This document shows, one piece after another, positions 37,993 to 46,774 of a stretch of DNA of 64,000 nt (position 1 is its first letter; each line of letters starts with the position of its first letter). A model generated the notes under the pieces. It was given only the letters and a program-made list of their open reading frames with translations, was not told the DNA's origin and searched no databases. Where the stretch lies: NCBI GenBank assembly GCA_964425605.1, contig CAYRNR010000006.1, positions 1 to 64,000 of the forward strand, in the 5' to 3' direction. This DNA comes from CAYRNR01 sp964425605. Lineage in GTDB: Bacteria; Myxococcota_A; UBA796; UBA9615; CAYRNR01. The position numbers were made by a program, and so were the translations under genes.

Positions 37993-39216
37993 ATGGCGAA
38001 AACCAAAGCCTACAAGTGGCAGTTCAGGGCGCGGTTCCGGCGCGGCTCGTTCGGCTGGAAGTCCCAGCCTGCCATCAAGCGCATCCGGGAAGCCGTCTCC
38101 GAGATCAAGATGGTCCGTCGCCGCGACGAGATCCTCGCTGCCGAGGGCGCCGTGTTGTTGCTGGAGAAGCTCTCTCCCGCGCTCGAACACATTGACAGCT
38201 CTTCCGGAGCGATCGGCACGGCGGTCAACAGGGCCATCGAGGCGCTGGTGCCGATCATCGCCGGGGCCCAGGCAGACGAAAGGACACGGGACGTATGGCT
38301 CGAACGGCTCTGGGACGCCTATCAGGAAGACCAGATGCCCTACATCGAACGCCTCGGAGATCACTGGGGCGAGCTCTGCGCCTCGAAGGAGGTCGCCTCG
38401 CAATGGGCCGACCAGCTCATCGGGACCTGCAAGATGGCCTGGAGCCCCGATCCGAATCTACGCGGGTTCTTCTGCGGGACCAGCAACTGCTTGAACGCCC
38501 TGCTCACGGCCGAGCGCTACACCGAGATCCTCGGCCTGCTCGAGATGGCGCCAGTCAACATGTGGCACTACCGCCAGTATGGCGTAAAGGCGCTCGCGGC
38601 CATGGGGAAGAAGGCGGAGGCGATTCGCTACGCCGAACAGGGTCGTGACCTGAATGACAGCCAGGTCGAGATCGCCCGGACCTGCGAGCAAATCCTCCTG
38701 TCCTCCGGCCTCACCGGGGAGGCCTACCGCAAGTATGGGTTCCTGGCCAATCAGGCTACGACCAACCTCGCATGGTTCCGCGCAGTGGCCAGGAAATACC
38801 CTCACGAGGAGCCAGCGGAGATCCTCGGAGACCTCGCCCGACAGACGCCTGGAGAGGAGGGAAAGTGGTTCGCGGCGGCCAAGGACGCCGGACTGTTCGA
38901 GGAGGCCATCGCGCTGGCCAACCGTTCTCCCTGCTCACCACAGACACTCTCCCGGGCCGCGCGTGACTTCTCGTCCGAGAACCCGATGTTTGCCATCGAA
39001 GCCGGGATGACAGCGCTACGCTGGCTGGTCGAGGGATACGGCTACGACATCACCAGCGTCGTTGTGTTGGATGCCTATTCCTGGACGCTCGACGCGGCCA
39101 CCGTGGCCGGAAAGGAGGAAGAGACCCGCCAGCGCATACGCGACCTCGTCACCAGCGAGGTCTTCGGTGAACGCTTCGTCACCCGCGTGCTCGGTCGCCG
39201 CCTGGGGCTCTCGTGA
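37993..39216 (+). CDS. 407-residue helical-repeat protein of unknown function
   Basis: The start is 4 bp after the AlbA_2 gene stop. The N-terminus is basic (MAKTKAYKWQFRARFRRGSF). The rest is predicted helical with TPR-like pairs (YRQYGVKALAAMGKKAEAIR, AAKDAGLFEEAIALANRS). No catalytic motif, signal peptide or membrane helix is seen. Coupling with the AlbA_2 gene suggests a two-gene system. Confidence 0.75.
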   Translation: MAKTKAYKWQFRARFRRGSFGWKSQPAIKRIREAVSEIKMVRRRDEILAAEGAVLLLEKLSPALEHIDSSSGAIGTAVNRAIEALVPIIAGAQADERTRDVWLERLWDAYQEDQMPYIERLGDHWGELCASKEVASQWADQLIGTCKMAWSPDPNLRGFFCGTSNCLNALLTAERYTEILGLLEMAPVNMWHYRQYGVKALAAMGKKAEAIRYAEQGRDLNDSQVEIARTCEQILLSSGLTGEAYRKYGFLANQATTNLAWFRAVARKYPHEEPAEILGDLARQTPGEEGKWFAAAKDAGLFEEAIALANRSPCSPQTLSRAARDFSSENPMFAIEAGMTALRWLVEGYGYDITSVVVLDAYSWTLDAATVAGKEEETRQRIRDLVTSEVFGERFVTRVLGRRLGLS

Positions 39217-39390
39217 TGGCACGATGGGCACGGCCATCCAAGCGGGTAGCTCGTGACACACCACAGACACAACCAGATCCCTCACCATGCCTCCAGACGC
39301 CTCCAGATCCCACCAGCCGCATCAGCGCTTCCTCAGCAATTCCGCTTAGATCCACTTCCGCACTCATTCCTCGTCATCCCCCTCCCTCCC

Positions 39391-39407
39391 CCCATGCGTC
39401 TCCGCCA
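39391..39407 (+). repeat. attachment-site copy 3
   Basis: cccatgcgtctccgcca, the last 17 bases of selC. The ~28 bases before it (tcgtcatccccctccctcccc) resemble those before copy 4 rather than the tRNA, so copies 3 and 4 are the same end of related elements. Confidence 0.75.
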
Positions 39408-39580
39408 GCCACCAAAGGCACCCACCGGCAGATCAGGGGACGGGCCTGGTGTCCACGCGAACCCTCAACACGTTCCTCAGGTACGGAGTGCCTAGCAACT
39501 GGGCACAGGGGCTCGAAGACGAAGGGCTCAGCGTCACGACGGTGCGGAGCACTTCCATTGCCAACCTTGTAGACAGGTAG

Positions 39581-39706
39581 AGCATCGAAAAAGAGGTCGC
39601 CAGAGCCGTCAAGAAGATGCTCAGGCGAGAGCCCATCGACGAAGAAACCGTCCAAGGGCTGCTGGACGCAACGAACTTCGCCTGCTGCGTCTGCCACGGG
39701 ACGAAG
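39581..39706 (+). pseudogene. remnant of an HNH-type nuclease gene
   Basis: After an in-frame TAG (39578-39580) the frame reads SIEKEVARAVKKMLRREPID then LLDATNFACCVCHGTKS, which resembles the region just before and including the first zinc knuckle of HNH endonucleases. The HNH histidines that should follow are missing; the sequence changes to an unrelated fragment. Upstream in the same frame, GLEDEGLSVTTVRSTSIANL may belong to the same relic. Confidence 0.35.
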
Positions 39707-39823
39707 AGCAACTCTACCTCGTCACTGCGGACCATGGCGACGCCTGGGGCGACGACGGCCTGTGGGAACACGGCACGTGGCATCCGGTGATCATGAAGGT
39801 GCTGTTGTGGGTTCGAGTGCGGG
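39697..39823 (+). pseudogene. fragment resembling a sulfatase / alkaline-phosphatase-superfamily protein
   Basis: A second frame reads EEQLYLVTADHGDAWGDDG then LWEHGTWHPVIMKVLL. DHG..WG..G.W.HG with a following Pro is typical of the metal-site end of sulfatase-like enzymes. Both ends are cut, and the fragment abuts the HNH remnant, marking a recombination junction. Confidence 0.35.
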
Positions 39824-39856
39824 GTAGGCTGTGCGACGCGTTGCCGAGGGCCGCCC

Positions 39857-41365
39857 TCAGCAGGTCACCTCGAGCCACTCCCCGACGGTGATGCCGAGCT
39901 TCTTGAGGATCCGTCGAATGGCCATGGCGGAGATCTGCGGGTTGGCCTTGTGCCGCCCGACCACGGCCTGCAGGGCGCCTGGCCGATGGAGTACGAGCTC
40001 GCTGCCCTTGCCCGGTCTGGACTCGCACCCGAACTCGCCCTCCAGGAGGGCCACGAGGCGGTTCAACCGCAGGCTCGAGGTGACGCGGCCCGAGGGTTCC
40101 GTTCCCGCCCCGGCCTCCCTGCGGGCGTCCAGGGCGATGGACGCCGCGATGGCCTCGTCCTCCTCCTCGTCGGTCGGGGCACGGTCCGCTCCGGCAGACC
40201 TCCACCTGTCGAGGATGGCCTCCACGTCGATCTGCTCGTAGAAGCTGAACAGCTTCGCGTGGACGGCCTCCAGCACGACGCGGTTCACGGTGAGCGGGGA
40301 CGCCGCTTCCAGAGCCTCGGCTGTCCGCCAGGGCCTGACGTAGCACGTCAACCGGCCATCGCTGCGCAGACTCAGGGGCAGCAGGGCCAGGCATCGCCGA
40401 TCCTGCTCCAGCAGGTCCCTCTCGCTCTCCCCACACCGCACGAACCCGATGCGGTTGAGCGTCGCCCACATGAAGCCCCCGACCAGCTCGTCGGTCAGCT
40501 GCACGATGGCCTTCTCGGGGCTGAAATTCCGTACCAGGAAGGGCTTCATCTCCAGCACGTCCTGGGCCATCAGGCGGATCCGCGTCAGCTCGTCCGCGGA
40601 CGGAGCTTCCGCGACCCCTTCCGATGCCAGCGCGCGCCCGATCCTGTTCATCAGCGGGTCGAACAGCTGCGCCTGTCCCCAATTGTAGATCGAGAAGATG
40701 TTGCGGCACTGCGCCTGGATCTCCGGAGCCAGGCCCAGCACGGTCGGAAGATCAGCCGTGCCGTCGTCACGCCAACGGACGTCATGGGCCCACGTGGCCT
40801 CGAAGAAGGACCACGCGATGTAGTCGCACAGGGTACCGAGGAGCTGGCCGAGGGCGTGGGGAGCCGCGGCGCTCCCGCCCTCTTCCTCGACCAGCCCGAT
40901 GGTGTCGATGAAGGGAAGCAGCTCGTTGAAAAGGCGGTGGAACTTCCGGTACGGGCACCCCCGATCCCGGGTGCTGACGCGGTCGAGCCGGCGGACAACG
41001 TACTCCCTGGCCCAGTCCAGGTCCCGTTCGATCATGTCGACCTGTTCAGGGCTACCGTTGAGCTGCACGAATGCGTCGATCAGCGGCTCACCGACGAACC
41101 GCTCGTTGATCTCCCACGCCTCGTACAGCAGGTCCTGGAGGACGGCGGAGGCATCGTCTCCGACAAACTTGGGGGTACCGAAGGGGAGCTTGAACGCGGC
41201 GCGATCCAGGTGCTGGGCCGGCCTGGGTTGATGGGCGACCGACATGGCCAGGAACTCGTCGGCAAGGTCACCCGGTCCCCTGGCCTCGATGGCCTCCAGT
41301 ACGCGGCTGTCGTGGGCACGGAACAGCTCTGCCTCGTGCTTCAGGTGTGGCGGTCTCTTGCTCAT
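39857..41365 (-). CDS. large protein with C-terminal HicA-like domain
   Basis: 502 residues from the ATG at 41365; the frame is open to 41521 and the start is uncertain because no strong ribosome site is seen. Most of the protein is helical and unidentified (LADEFLAMSVAHQP, LLYEAWEINERF). The last ~70 residues have the HicA/dsRBD-like fold (LVALLEGEFGCESRPGKGSE, VGRHKANPQISAMAIRRILK, LGITVGEWLE), including the usual His. It lies downstream of the DUF2786-like and Fic genes in the same direction and probably in one operon. It may be an RNA-binding toxin-like component. Confidence 0.75.
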   Translation of the reverse strand: MSKRPPHLKHEAELFRAHDSRVLEAIEARGPGDLADEFLAMSVAHQPRPAQHLDRAAFKLPFGTPKFVGDDASAVLQDLLYEAWEINERFVGEPLIDAFVQLNGSPEQVDMIERDLDWAREYVVRRLDRVSTRDRGCPYRKFHRLFNELLPFIDTIGLVEEEGGSAAAPHALGQLLGTLCDYIAWSFFEATWAHDVRWRDDGTADLPTVLGLAPEIQAQCRNIFSIYNWGQAQLFDPLMNRIGRALASEGVAEAPSADELTRIRLMAQDVLEMKPFLVRNFSPEKAIVQLTDELVGGFMWATLNRIGFVRCGESERDLLEQDRRCLALLPLSLRSDGRLTCYVRPWRTAEALEAASPLTVNRVVLEAVHAKLFSFYEQIDVEAILDRWRSAGADRAPTDEEEDEAIAASIALDARREAGAGTEPSGRVTSSLRLNRLVALLEGEFGCESRPGKGSELVLHRPGALQAVVGRHKANPQISAMAIRRILKKLGITVGEWLEVTC

Positions 41366-41429
41366 CTGAACGAAGGCATCCTGAATTCGCTGGCGAATCG
41401 AGGCCCCCCCGGCTCCGTCCCGCCGGTCC

Positions 41430-41867
41430 TCATCGGGAAGGCCCCCGAAGCTGTGCCCGCTCCGCCGCCTCCGAGCTGTCGGCGTGGATGGCCTGGGAGA
41501 TGACCCGGTCGGTGACCTCACCGAGATACTCGTACAGCGTGGACCGCAGCTGCTGGTACTCGGGCCACAGCGTCTCGTCCAGGAAACGCTGGGGCACCCG
41601 GACCATCACCGTGGAGTGTTGCTGCCGGTAGTACCTGTAGGGCTTCAGCCCGTAGCGGCGGAGGAGCGCCAGGAACAGCTTGCGCGCCCACGGATCCGGC
41701 ATCGAGAACTGGTACTCGACCGGTTGCTCTTCTTCCTGGATCTCCCGCAGGTGCTCCAGGATCCGCTGCATGGCCTTGGCGGCTGCGACCCGCTCACCCG
41801 GCGAGGAAGCACCCGCGTGGAGAGCCTCGATTCGCATAAGCTTCTCGATGAGCTTGTGCTCGTCCAT
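41430..41867 (-). CDS. DUF2786-like small protein
   Basis: 145 residues; CGGAGAA lies upstream of the ATG. The N-terminus (DEHKLIEKLMRIEALHAGAS, PGERVAAAKAMQRI) resembles DUF2786. The middle (WARKLFLALLRRYGLKPYRY) and an acidic end follow. No enzyme motif. It sits between Fic and the HicA-tailed gene, 34 bp after the Fic stop, so the three look like one operon. Confidence 0.65.
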   Translation of the reverse strand: MDEHKLIEKLMRIEALHAGASSPGERVAAAKAMQRILEHLREIQEEEQPVEYQFSMPDPWARKLFLALLRRYGLKPYRYYRQQHSTVMVRVPQRFLDETLWPEYQQLRSTLYEYLGEVTDRVISQAIHADSSEAAERAQLRGPSR

Positions 41868-41901
41868 CTCGGTTCTCCGCCGGCCAGGGTCCGTCCATCA
41901 G

Positions 41902-43071
41902 CTACTCGGTGAGCGGTTCGGTGCCCTCCGCCAGGATCGTCATGTAGGGATGGTAGACGTAGACCCGGTCGCGCTGCTTGCCCGACACCTCCTGGAGCAA
42001 CCCCAGGCGCTGGAGGTTGTTGACCGCGGCCCTGACCGTCGGCGCACTCAGGCTCAGCTGGCCAGCCGCCTTGGGGACGGAGAGGACGGGGCGTTCCTGG
42101 AGCAGGAGGTGTACGCGGAGAGCCGATCCCGCGGACCTTCCCAGCTGCTCGATCTTCGCGCGGTCGTCGGCGAACAGCCTCAAGATCGACTGCGCCGTTG
42201 CGGTAGCCTGCTGGGCTGTCTCCCGCACTCCCTGCAGGAAGAACCGCAGCCAGGCGAGCCATTCCCCCTCCTCCCTGACCCGCTGCAGCAGGTCGTAGTA
42301 CTCCTCGCGATGGCTCTTGAAGTAGAGGCTGAGGTAGAGCAGCGGCTCCTGGAGAGCCTCTTCGGCGCAGAGCAGCAACGTGATCAAGAGGCGGCCGAGG
42401 CGGCCGTTGCCGTCGAGGAAGGGGTGGATGGTCTCGAACTGGACGTGCGCCAGCGCAGCCTTGATGAGGACGGGCGTCCGCCGCGGCTGGTCATGGAGGA
42501 AGAGCTCCAGCTCTCCCATGCACGTGAGCACCTCCTCCCAGGGGGGCGGGACGTACCGCGCGTTGCCCGGTCTCGATCCTCCGATCCAGTTCTGCGACCG
42601 CCTGAACTCCCCGGGGTTCTGCTCGCTGCCGCGCCCCTGGGACAGGAGGACGCCGTGGATCTCGCGGAGCAGGCGCAGAGAGAGGGGAAAGTCGTCGTTG
42701 CGGAGCCGGTGGAGGCCATGGTTCATCGCGGCGACGTAGTTCGAGACCTCCTGGACCTCGTCGAGGGGCACGCCGGGCGCGAACTCGTGCTCGAACAGCA
42801 GCAGCTCGGACAACGACGACTGCGTGCCCTCGATCTGGGAGGAGAGGACCGCTTCCTTGCGCACGTAGAAGTAGATGAACAGGTGCGAGTCGGGCAGAAG
42901 GGTCGTCACGCCGTCCAGGCGCCCCAGAGCCCTGTTCGCCCGCTCCATGAGGTCGAAGTCCTCGTCCGTCAGCTGCAGCAGCTCCGGTTCGGGAGGGAGG
43001 GGGGCAGGGATGAACGCCCGGAAGCGTTCTCCCGAAGTGCTGCTCTCGACGTACCTGCCGCTGGGTCTCAT
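41902..43071 (-). CDS. Fic family protein (AMPylase-type)
   Basis: 389 residues, the size of class II Fic proteins. The inhibitory helix motif SSQIEGTQSS is near residue 77, the Fic motif HPFLDGNGRLGR near 214, and a C-terminal winged helix (VPKAAGQLSLSAPTVRAAVN) follows. It transfers AMP or another nucleotide to a protein target, held inactive by its own N-terminal Glu. GGAG precedes the ATG. It could act as a toxin or regulator in module 3. Confidence 0.92.
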   Translation of the reverse strand: MRPSGRYVESSTSGERFRAFIPAPLPPEPELLQLTDEDFDLMERANRALGRLDGVTTLLPDSHLFIYFYVRKEAVLSSQIEGTQSSLSELLLFEHEFAPGVPLDEVQEVSNYVAAMNHGLHRLRNDDFPLSLRLLREIHGVLLSQGRGSEQNPGEFRRSQNWIGGSRPGNARYVPPPWEEVLTCMGELELFLHDQPRRTPVLIKAALAHVQFETIHPFLDGNGRLGRLLITLLLCAEEALQEPLLYLSLYFKSHREEYYDLLQRVREEGEWLAWLRFFLQGVRETAQQATATAQSILRLFADDRAKIEQLGRSAGSALRVHLLLQERPVLSVPKAAGQLSLSAPTVRAAVNNLQRLGLLQEVSGKQRDRVYVYHPYMTILAEGTEPLTE

Positions 43072-43234
43072 GTCCGCTCCGGGACGACGTGGGTGGTCGT
43101 CGCCATGGACTACGAAAGCGAACCTTCGTAGCCCCCCGCGCTAAGAAAGATTAGGCTGTATTTCTTTCTTTGCCAGCAAAATACCTCTGGCAGACCGGGC
43201 TCGTCCAGGCTTTCCTCACTCCGTCCCTCAGGGG

Positions 43235-43525
43235 TCAGATGAGTTCGTAGAAGCTGTCCTTGCCCAGGTGGGGCAGGAACTCCCCGGCGAGGTCGGAGAT
43301 CGAGCCTTTCCTCAGAGCCCATGACCAGCCCCCCTCGCCCCGGTAGGTCATGCGCTGCGCATGGAAGACCCGCTTCCGCTCGTTGGCGATCACGAACCTC
43401 AGCACGGGGGAGTACCTCATGCCTCGGGTGAGCACGTCCATGGCATCGGGCCGCTGTCCGTAGGGCCCGAGGAACCGGATGATCTCCTCCAACTCTCCCC
43501 TGGACTTGTCCGGGCCGAAGACCAC
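43235..43525 (-). CDS. small hypothetical protein downstream of DUF790
   Basis: 96 residues from a GTG; the frame stays open a further ~110 bases upstream without a good start. It reads MVFGPDKSRGELEEIIRFLG and ends GEFLPHLGKDSFYELI. No family recognised. Codon use fits coding sequence and it lies 108 bp after the DUF790 stop in the same direction. Confidence 0.5.
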   Translation of the reverse strand: MVFGPDKSRGELEEIIRFLGPYGQRPDAMDVLTRGMRYSPVLRFVIANERKRVFHAQRMTYRGEGGWSWALRKGSISDLAGEFLPHLGKDSFYELI

Positions 43526-43633
43526 GACGGCGTCGGGCTCGACCTCGACCCGGTAGTCGTCCAGACCAAGATCGGCCAGCGCGGAGCGAAGATCTGGCAG
43601 GAGCTGCCTGGACCGACTCCATTGGACTCAACC

Positions 43634-44821
43634 TCACCTGCCGGCTCCTGGGTTCCTCTCCATCCTGTCTTCCATCACACGCAGCACCTCATCCACATCG
43701 ATCTTCCTGCGATACCGGATCACTGGCGCGTTCGGTGGCAGCTCCTCGTCGGTGCAGTTGCGGGCCACGTCGATGCACACGATCAGGTTCGAAAGCCGAG
43801 CAGCCCTCAGCCGGGCGAGCTTGTGGCGAAGGTAGTCCGGCGTCCAGAAGCCGACGATCTCCAGCAGCCACCGCTGCCGCGGTCTATCGCGTCGCCACAG
43901 CGCGAAGTCGGGGAAGATCAGGGTGCCGTCTGCCTCGATGGGTTCCGGCTCGCGGGCCAGGTCCCACTCCGGGGCATGCTTGCCAAACTCCCGGGCGAAC
44001 CGTTCCTCGAGCTTGCTGTCGAACTGGCGCGGCTCGCGGCTGGGGAAGATGGGATCGCCGGACTGCAGGGTGAGCGTTGCGGCCTGTTGGTCAATCACGC
44101 ACCTGGCAGAGATCCGGAAGCGGTTGCACCATGCCAGCAGCGGTACCAGCTCGCCCAGCGCTCGGCCATAGACCAGTGTCCTGCGGAACAGGGTGAACGG
44201 TCCCGAGATCTCCATCAGACAGGCGTCATCGGCGGACGATGGGCGGACCGTGCAGATCAATCCCCGCAGACGAGCGTGGCGCACGACGACCCGTGCGTTG
44301 CCGAAGACCTCGATCTGGACCGACGAAGACCTGTACAGCAACGTGCGCGCGATCCCGAGGTTGGTTCGCAACGCCAGCTCTCCAGGAGACAATTCCCGCG
44401 GCGGCGGAACGAGCCTGCGTTCATCGGGGAGATCGGCGAAGAGCGACAACCGCAACGCGTCGGACGTGACGCCTGCCGAGCTGGCAGCGGTCTTCATTGC
44501 GAGATCCGGTTGCCCCGGATACCGTGCTCCCGCCCCGAACAGCTCCCGGCGCGCCTCCCGAGGCTTCATCGGCGCGTGCTCCCGGTCCTTGCACAGTCGG
44601 CTCAGCGTCAGGGTCGCCAGAGCGCGTTTCCCCGGCGGACTCCAGCAGGGCAACGGCTCCTTCAGGCGCCGTTCCAGCTCGCGGCGAGGCCGACCCGCGA
44701 AGCGGTGGAACTCGTCCAGCAGCACGCGCAGCCAGGGGTGATCTTCGACCCCCAGGAAGTGAGGGATCACCTCTGCATCGCGCACGCTACAGGTGCACCG
44801 GAGCAGCTTGCCGGGAAACAA
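43634..44821 (-). CDS. DUF790 family nuclease (Bax1-like)
   Basis: 395 residues from a TTG at 44821 with AGGAGG eight bases upstream, matching the family start (LFPGKLLRCT). The DUF790 body has a C-terminal nuclease-like region (LIFPDFALWRRD, RWLLEIVGFWTPDYLRHKLA) with Asp, Glu and Lys spaced as in PD-(D/E)XK enzymes. Bax1 is the structure-specific nuclease partner of archaeal XPB. Here it overlaps the XPB-type helicase gene by 35 bases, so the two form a helicase-nuclease pair. Confidence 0.88.
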   Translation of the reverse strand: MFPGKLLRCTCSVRDAEVIPHFLGVEDHPWLRVLLDEFHRFAGRPRRELERRLKEPLPCWSPPGKRALATLTLSRLCKDREHAPMKPREARRELFGAGARYPGQPDLAMKTAASSAGVTSDALRLSLFADLPDERRLVPPPRELSPGELALRTNLGIARTLLYRSSSVQIEVFGNARVVVRHARLRGLICTVRPSSADDACLMEISGPFTLFRRTLVYGRALGELVPLLAWCNRFRISARCVIDQQAATLTLQSGDPIFPSREPRQFDSKLEERFAREFGKHAPEWDLAREPEPIEADGTLIFPDFALWRRDRPRQRWLLEIVGFWTPDYLRHKLARLRAARLSNLIVCIDVARNCTDEELPPNAPVIRYRRKIDVDEVLRVMEDRMERNPGAGR

Positions 44822-46187
44822 GGCCCTTCCTCCTGGTCCGCGCCTGGAAAACCTCTCCACTACGCGGGACCACCAGCTCCAAGACCAGCGCGCGCTTGCC
44901 CGGCGCCGGCCGCAAGATGCGCCCCACCCGCTGGACGTGCTCGCGCTGTCCCTGCGTGCCGCCAACCACGATCGCCACGTCGGCGTCGGGCACGTCCAGA
45001 CCCTCGTTGAGCACCCTCGCCGAGACCAGGGCCCTCAGCTCCCCTTTCCGGAAGCGCTCCAGCACTTCCTCGCGCTCGGGGCGGCGGATGTCGCAGGTGA
45101 TGGGCATGATCAGGTGTTTTCGCGCGATCGCGTATGCGGTTTCGTTGTCCGCGGTGAACACGAGAACCCTCGCGCCACGGTGACGCTGCAGCAACCTCCC
45201 CAGTGCGTCGGCTTTTCCTCGCGTGTAGGCCAGCATCCGCTTCGCGCGCCGCCACGACTCCACCGCTCGCCGACCTTCCGGTGTTCGGTAAGCACTGGTG
45301 ATGAAGTCAGTCCAGCTCGATCCTGGACACATGCGCCGGAACCGCCGGAAGACAGGGCGGAAGCGGGCCATCTCCTCGTCGTACCGCTGGCGCTCCTCCG
45401 GCATGAGCTCCACCGAAATCGTCACCAGATCGAAATCCGCGAGGAAGCGCCCCGCCAGATCCTGGATCACCAACTCGTAGACCACAGGCCCGATCAGCTC
45501 AGAGAGGCACGCCAAGCCGTCCCCGGCTGTCGGTGGCGTGGCAGTGAGCCCCAAGCGTGCTCCGGCGATGCTCATCTCCAGGGCTTCGTCCCGCACCTTG
45601 CCACCGAAGTGATGGGCCTCGTCGACCACCACCATTCCGAACCTGGCGCCCAGTTCATGCATCTGGCGGTACGCGCTCTCGTAGGTCGAGACGGTGATGG
45701 ACTCGACCTGCCGATCCCCATCCCCGAGGCGACCCACTCGTCCGTCGTACATACGAGACAGCTCGCGGCACCACTGTTCGAGCAACACCCTGGTCGGCAC
45801 CAGGCAGATGGTGCTCGTTCGGGCGCGGGCCATCGCCGCGATGGCGGTCCGGGTCTTGCCGCTACCCGTAGGCAAAGCCACGATGCCGCGTCGGTTCCCC
45901 AACTCCCAGGCGTCGAGTGCTGCTGTCTGGTACGGCCGCAACTCGATCCCGTGGAACCGGCCGGTGACCGTCCGATTTCCGGCCACACCGTCCGAAAATC
46001 GAACGCCCGTCGAACGCAGCTCCTTGAGGATGTCGAGATAACGATGCGCGGGCGCACGATATGCGTCGACGCGCGGATCCCACAGGACCCCCGGCGCCCG
46101 TGCCACACGCGCGTGCCCGTTCACTTCTTCGAAAAGTAGGGTTCCTCGGTCGAAACGAATCCGCATGCCGGACGCAGACTGCATCAT
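44787..46187 (-). CDS. XPB-type SF2 helicase
   Basis: 466 residues. Motif I is LPTGSGKT (~105), motif II is VVDEAHHF (~185), motif III GLTATPPT, and motif VI QRVGRILRP. The domain before motif I (LLFEEVNGHARVARAPGVLW) resembles the damage-recognition-like start of XPB. An internal ATG (46166) is a possible start; no clear ribosome site exists for either. It overlaps the Bax1-like gene, which supports a joint role in opening and cutting DNA, either in repair or against invading DNA. Confidence 0.9.
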   Translation of the reverse strand: MMQSASGMRIRFDRGTLLFEEVNGHARVARAPGVLWDPRVDAYRAPAHRYLDILKELRSTGVRFSDGVAGNRTVTGRFHGIELRPYQTAALDAWELGNRRGIVALPTGSGKTRTAIAAMARARTSTICLVPTRVLLEQWCRELSRMYDGRVGRLGDGDRQVESITVSTYESAYRQMHELGARFGMVVVDEAHHFGGKVRDEALEMSIAGARLGLTATPPTAGDGLACLSELIGPVVYELVIQDLAGRFLADFDLVTISVELMPEERQRYDEEMARFRPVFRRFRRMCPGSSWTDFITSAYRTPEGRRAVESWRRAKRMLAYTRGKADALGRLLQRHRGARVLVFTADNETAYAIARKHLIMPITCDIRRPEREEVLERFRKGELRALVSARVLNEGLDVPDADVAIVVGGTQGQREHVQRVGRILRPAPGKRALVLELVVPRSGEVFQARTRRKGLVSRQAAPVHL

Positions 46188-46273
46188 CCGTGCCGACTGC
46201 GTTCACGCCATTGAAAGCACGTTCCACTCGCGGCCGGGATGGGGCTGGGAGTGCCACAGCTCGTGGCACGACG

Positions 46274-46774
46274 TCACCGCCCAGTCAGAACCTCGGCCAG
46301 ACGACTGACCAACTCGGGGGCATGCGCCAGTAGGTGATCCCGCACACCCCGGACCTGCACAGGGGAACGTTCCAGAAGAACCCTGACATCCTCCCGGTCC
46401 CGAGCACGATTGGCGTCGAGCTTCAGCAGAACGAGTCCCCGGAGCGAGATGACGGGAACGTCGTCGTCCAGTCGGAGTTCGCCGACAAGGCCCGGGTACT
46501 TCTCCGGAACACTCATGACGTCGGTCTCGCCAACCTGTGCGATGTCCTTGATCTCGTCCCTGTAGACGAGGACCGGGGCGGTGCTGGCGAACGCCTCCTC
46601 GCCCACCAGGAAGTCCACATCTCTGGTCGCGCGCGGGTGGCCATGGAGCCCCACCGCGAGCCCACCAATCAACACGTGAGGGATTTTCAACTCCCTGAGC
46701 AGCCTGGAAATCTCCCCGGCGCGCCGCAGAAGTGTGGGAGAGACGACGTCTCGCAGGGCATCGAACCTGCTCAC
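46274..46774 (-). CDS. nucleotidyltransferase-fold protein, probable toxin
   Basis: 166 residues. The N-terminal motif GGLAVGLHGHPRATRDVDFL has the GG and D-x-D of DNA-polymerase-beta-type nucleotidyltransferases as found in AbiEii/MNT-like toxins. LLKLDANRARDREDVRVLL follows. Its ATG overlaps the stop of the HigA-like gene (ATGA), so translation is coupled. Toxin activity is inferred from that pairing. Confidence 0.82.
   Translation of the reverse strand: MSRFDALRDVVSPTLLRRAGEISRLLRELKIPHVLIGGLAVGLHGHPRATRDVDFLVGEEAFASTAPVLVYRDEIKDIAQVGETDVMSVPEKYPGLVGELRLDDDVPVISLRGLVLLKLDANRARDREDVRVLLERSPVQVRGVRDHLLAHAPELVSRLAEVLTGR

Larger units (their letters stand above)
36088..39407. mobile_element. 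island module 2 between attachment-site copies 2 and 3
   Basis: About 3.3 kb between direct repeats of the selC end, holding only the AlbA_2 protein and a 407-residue unknown protein. It has no recombinase of its own, so it probably moved with a neighbour's integrase or is the remnant of a larger insert. Confidence 0.55.
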
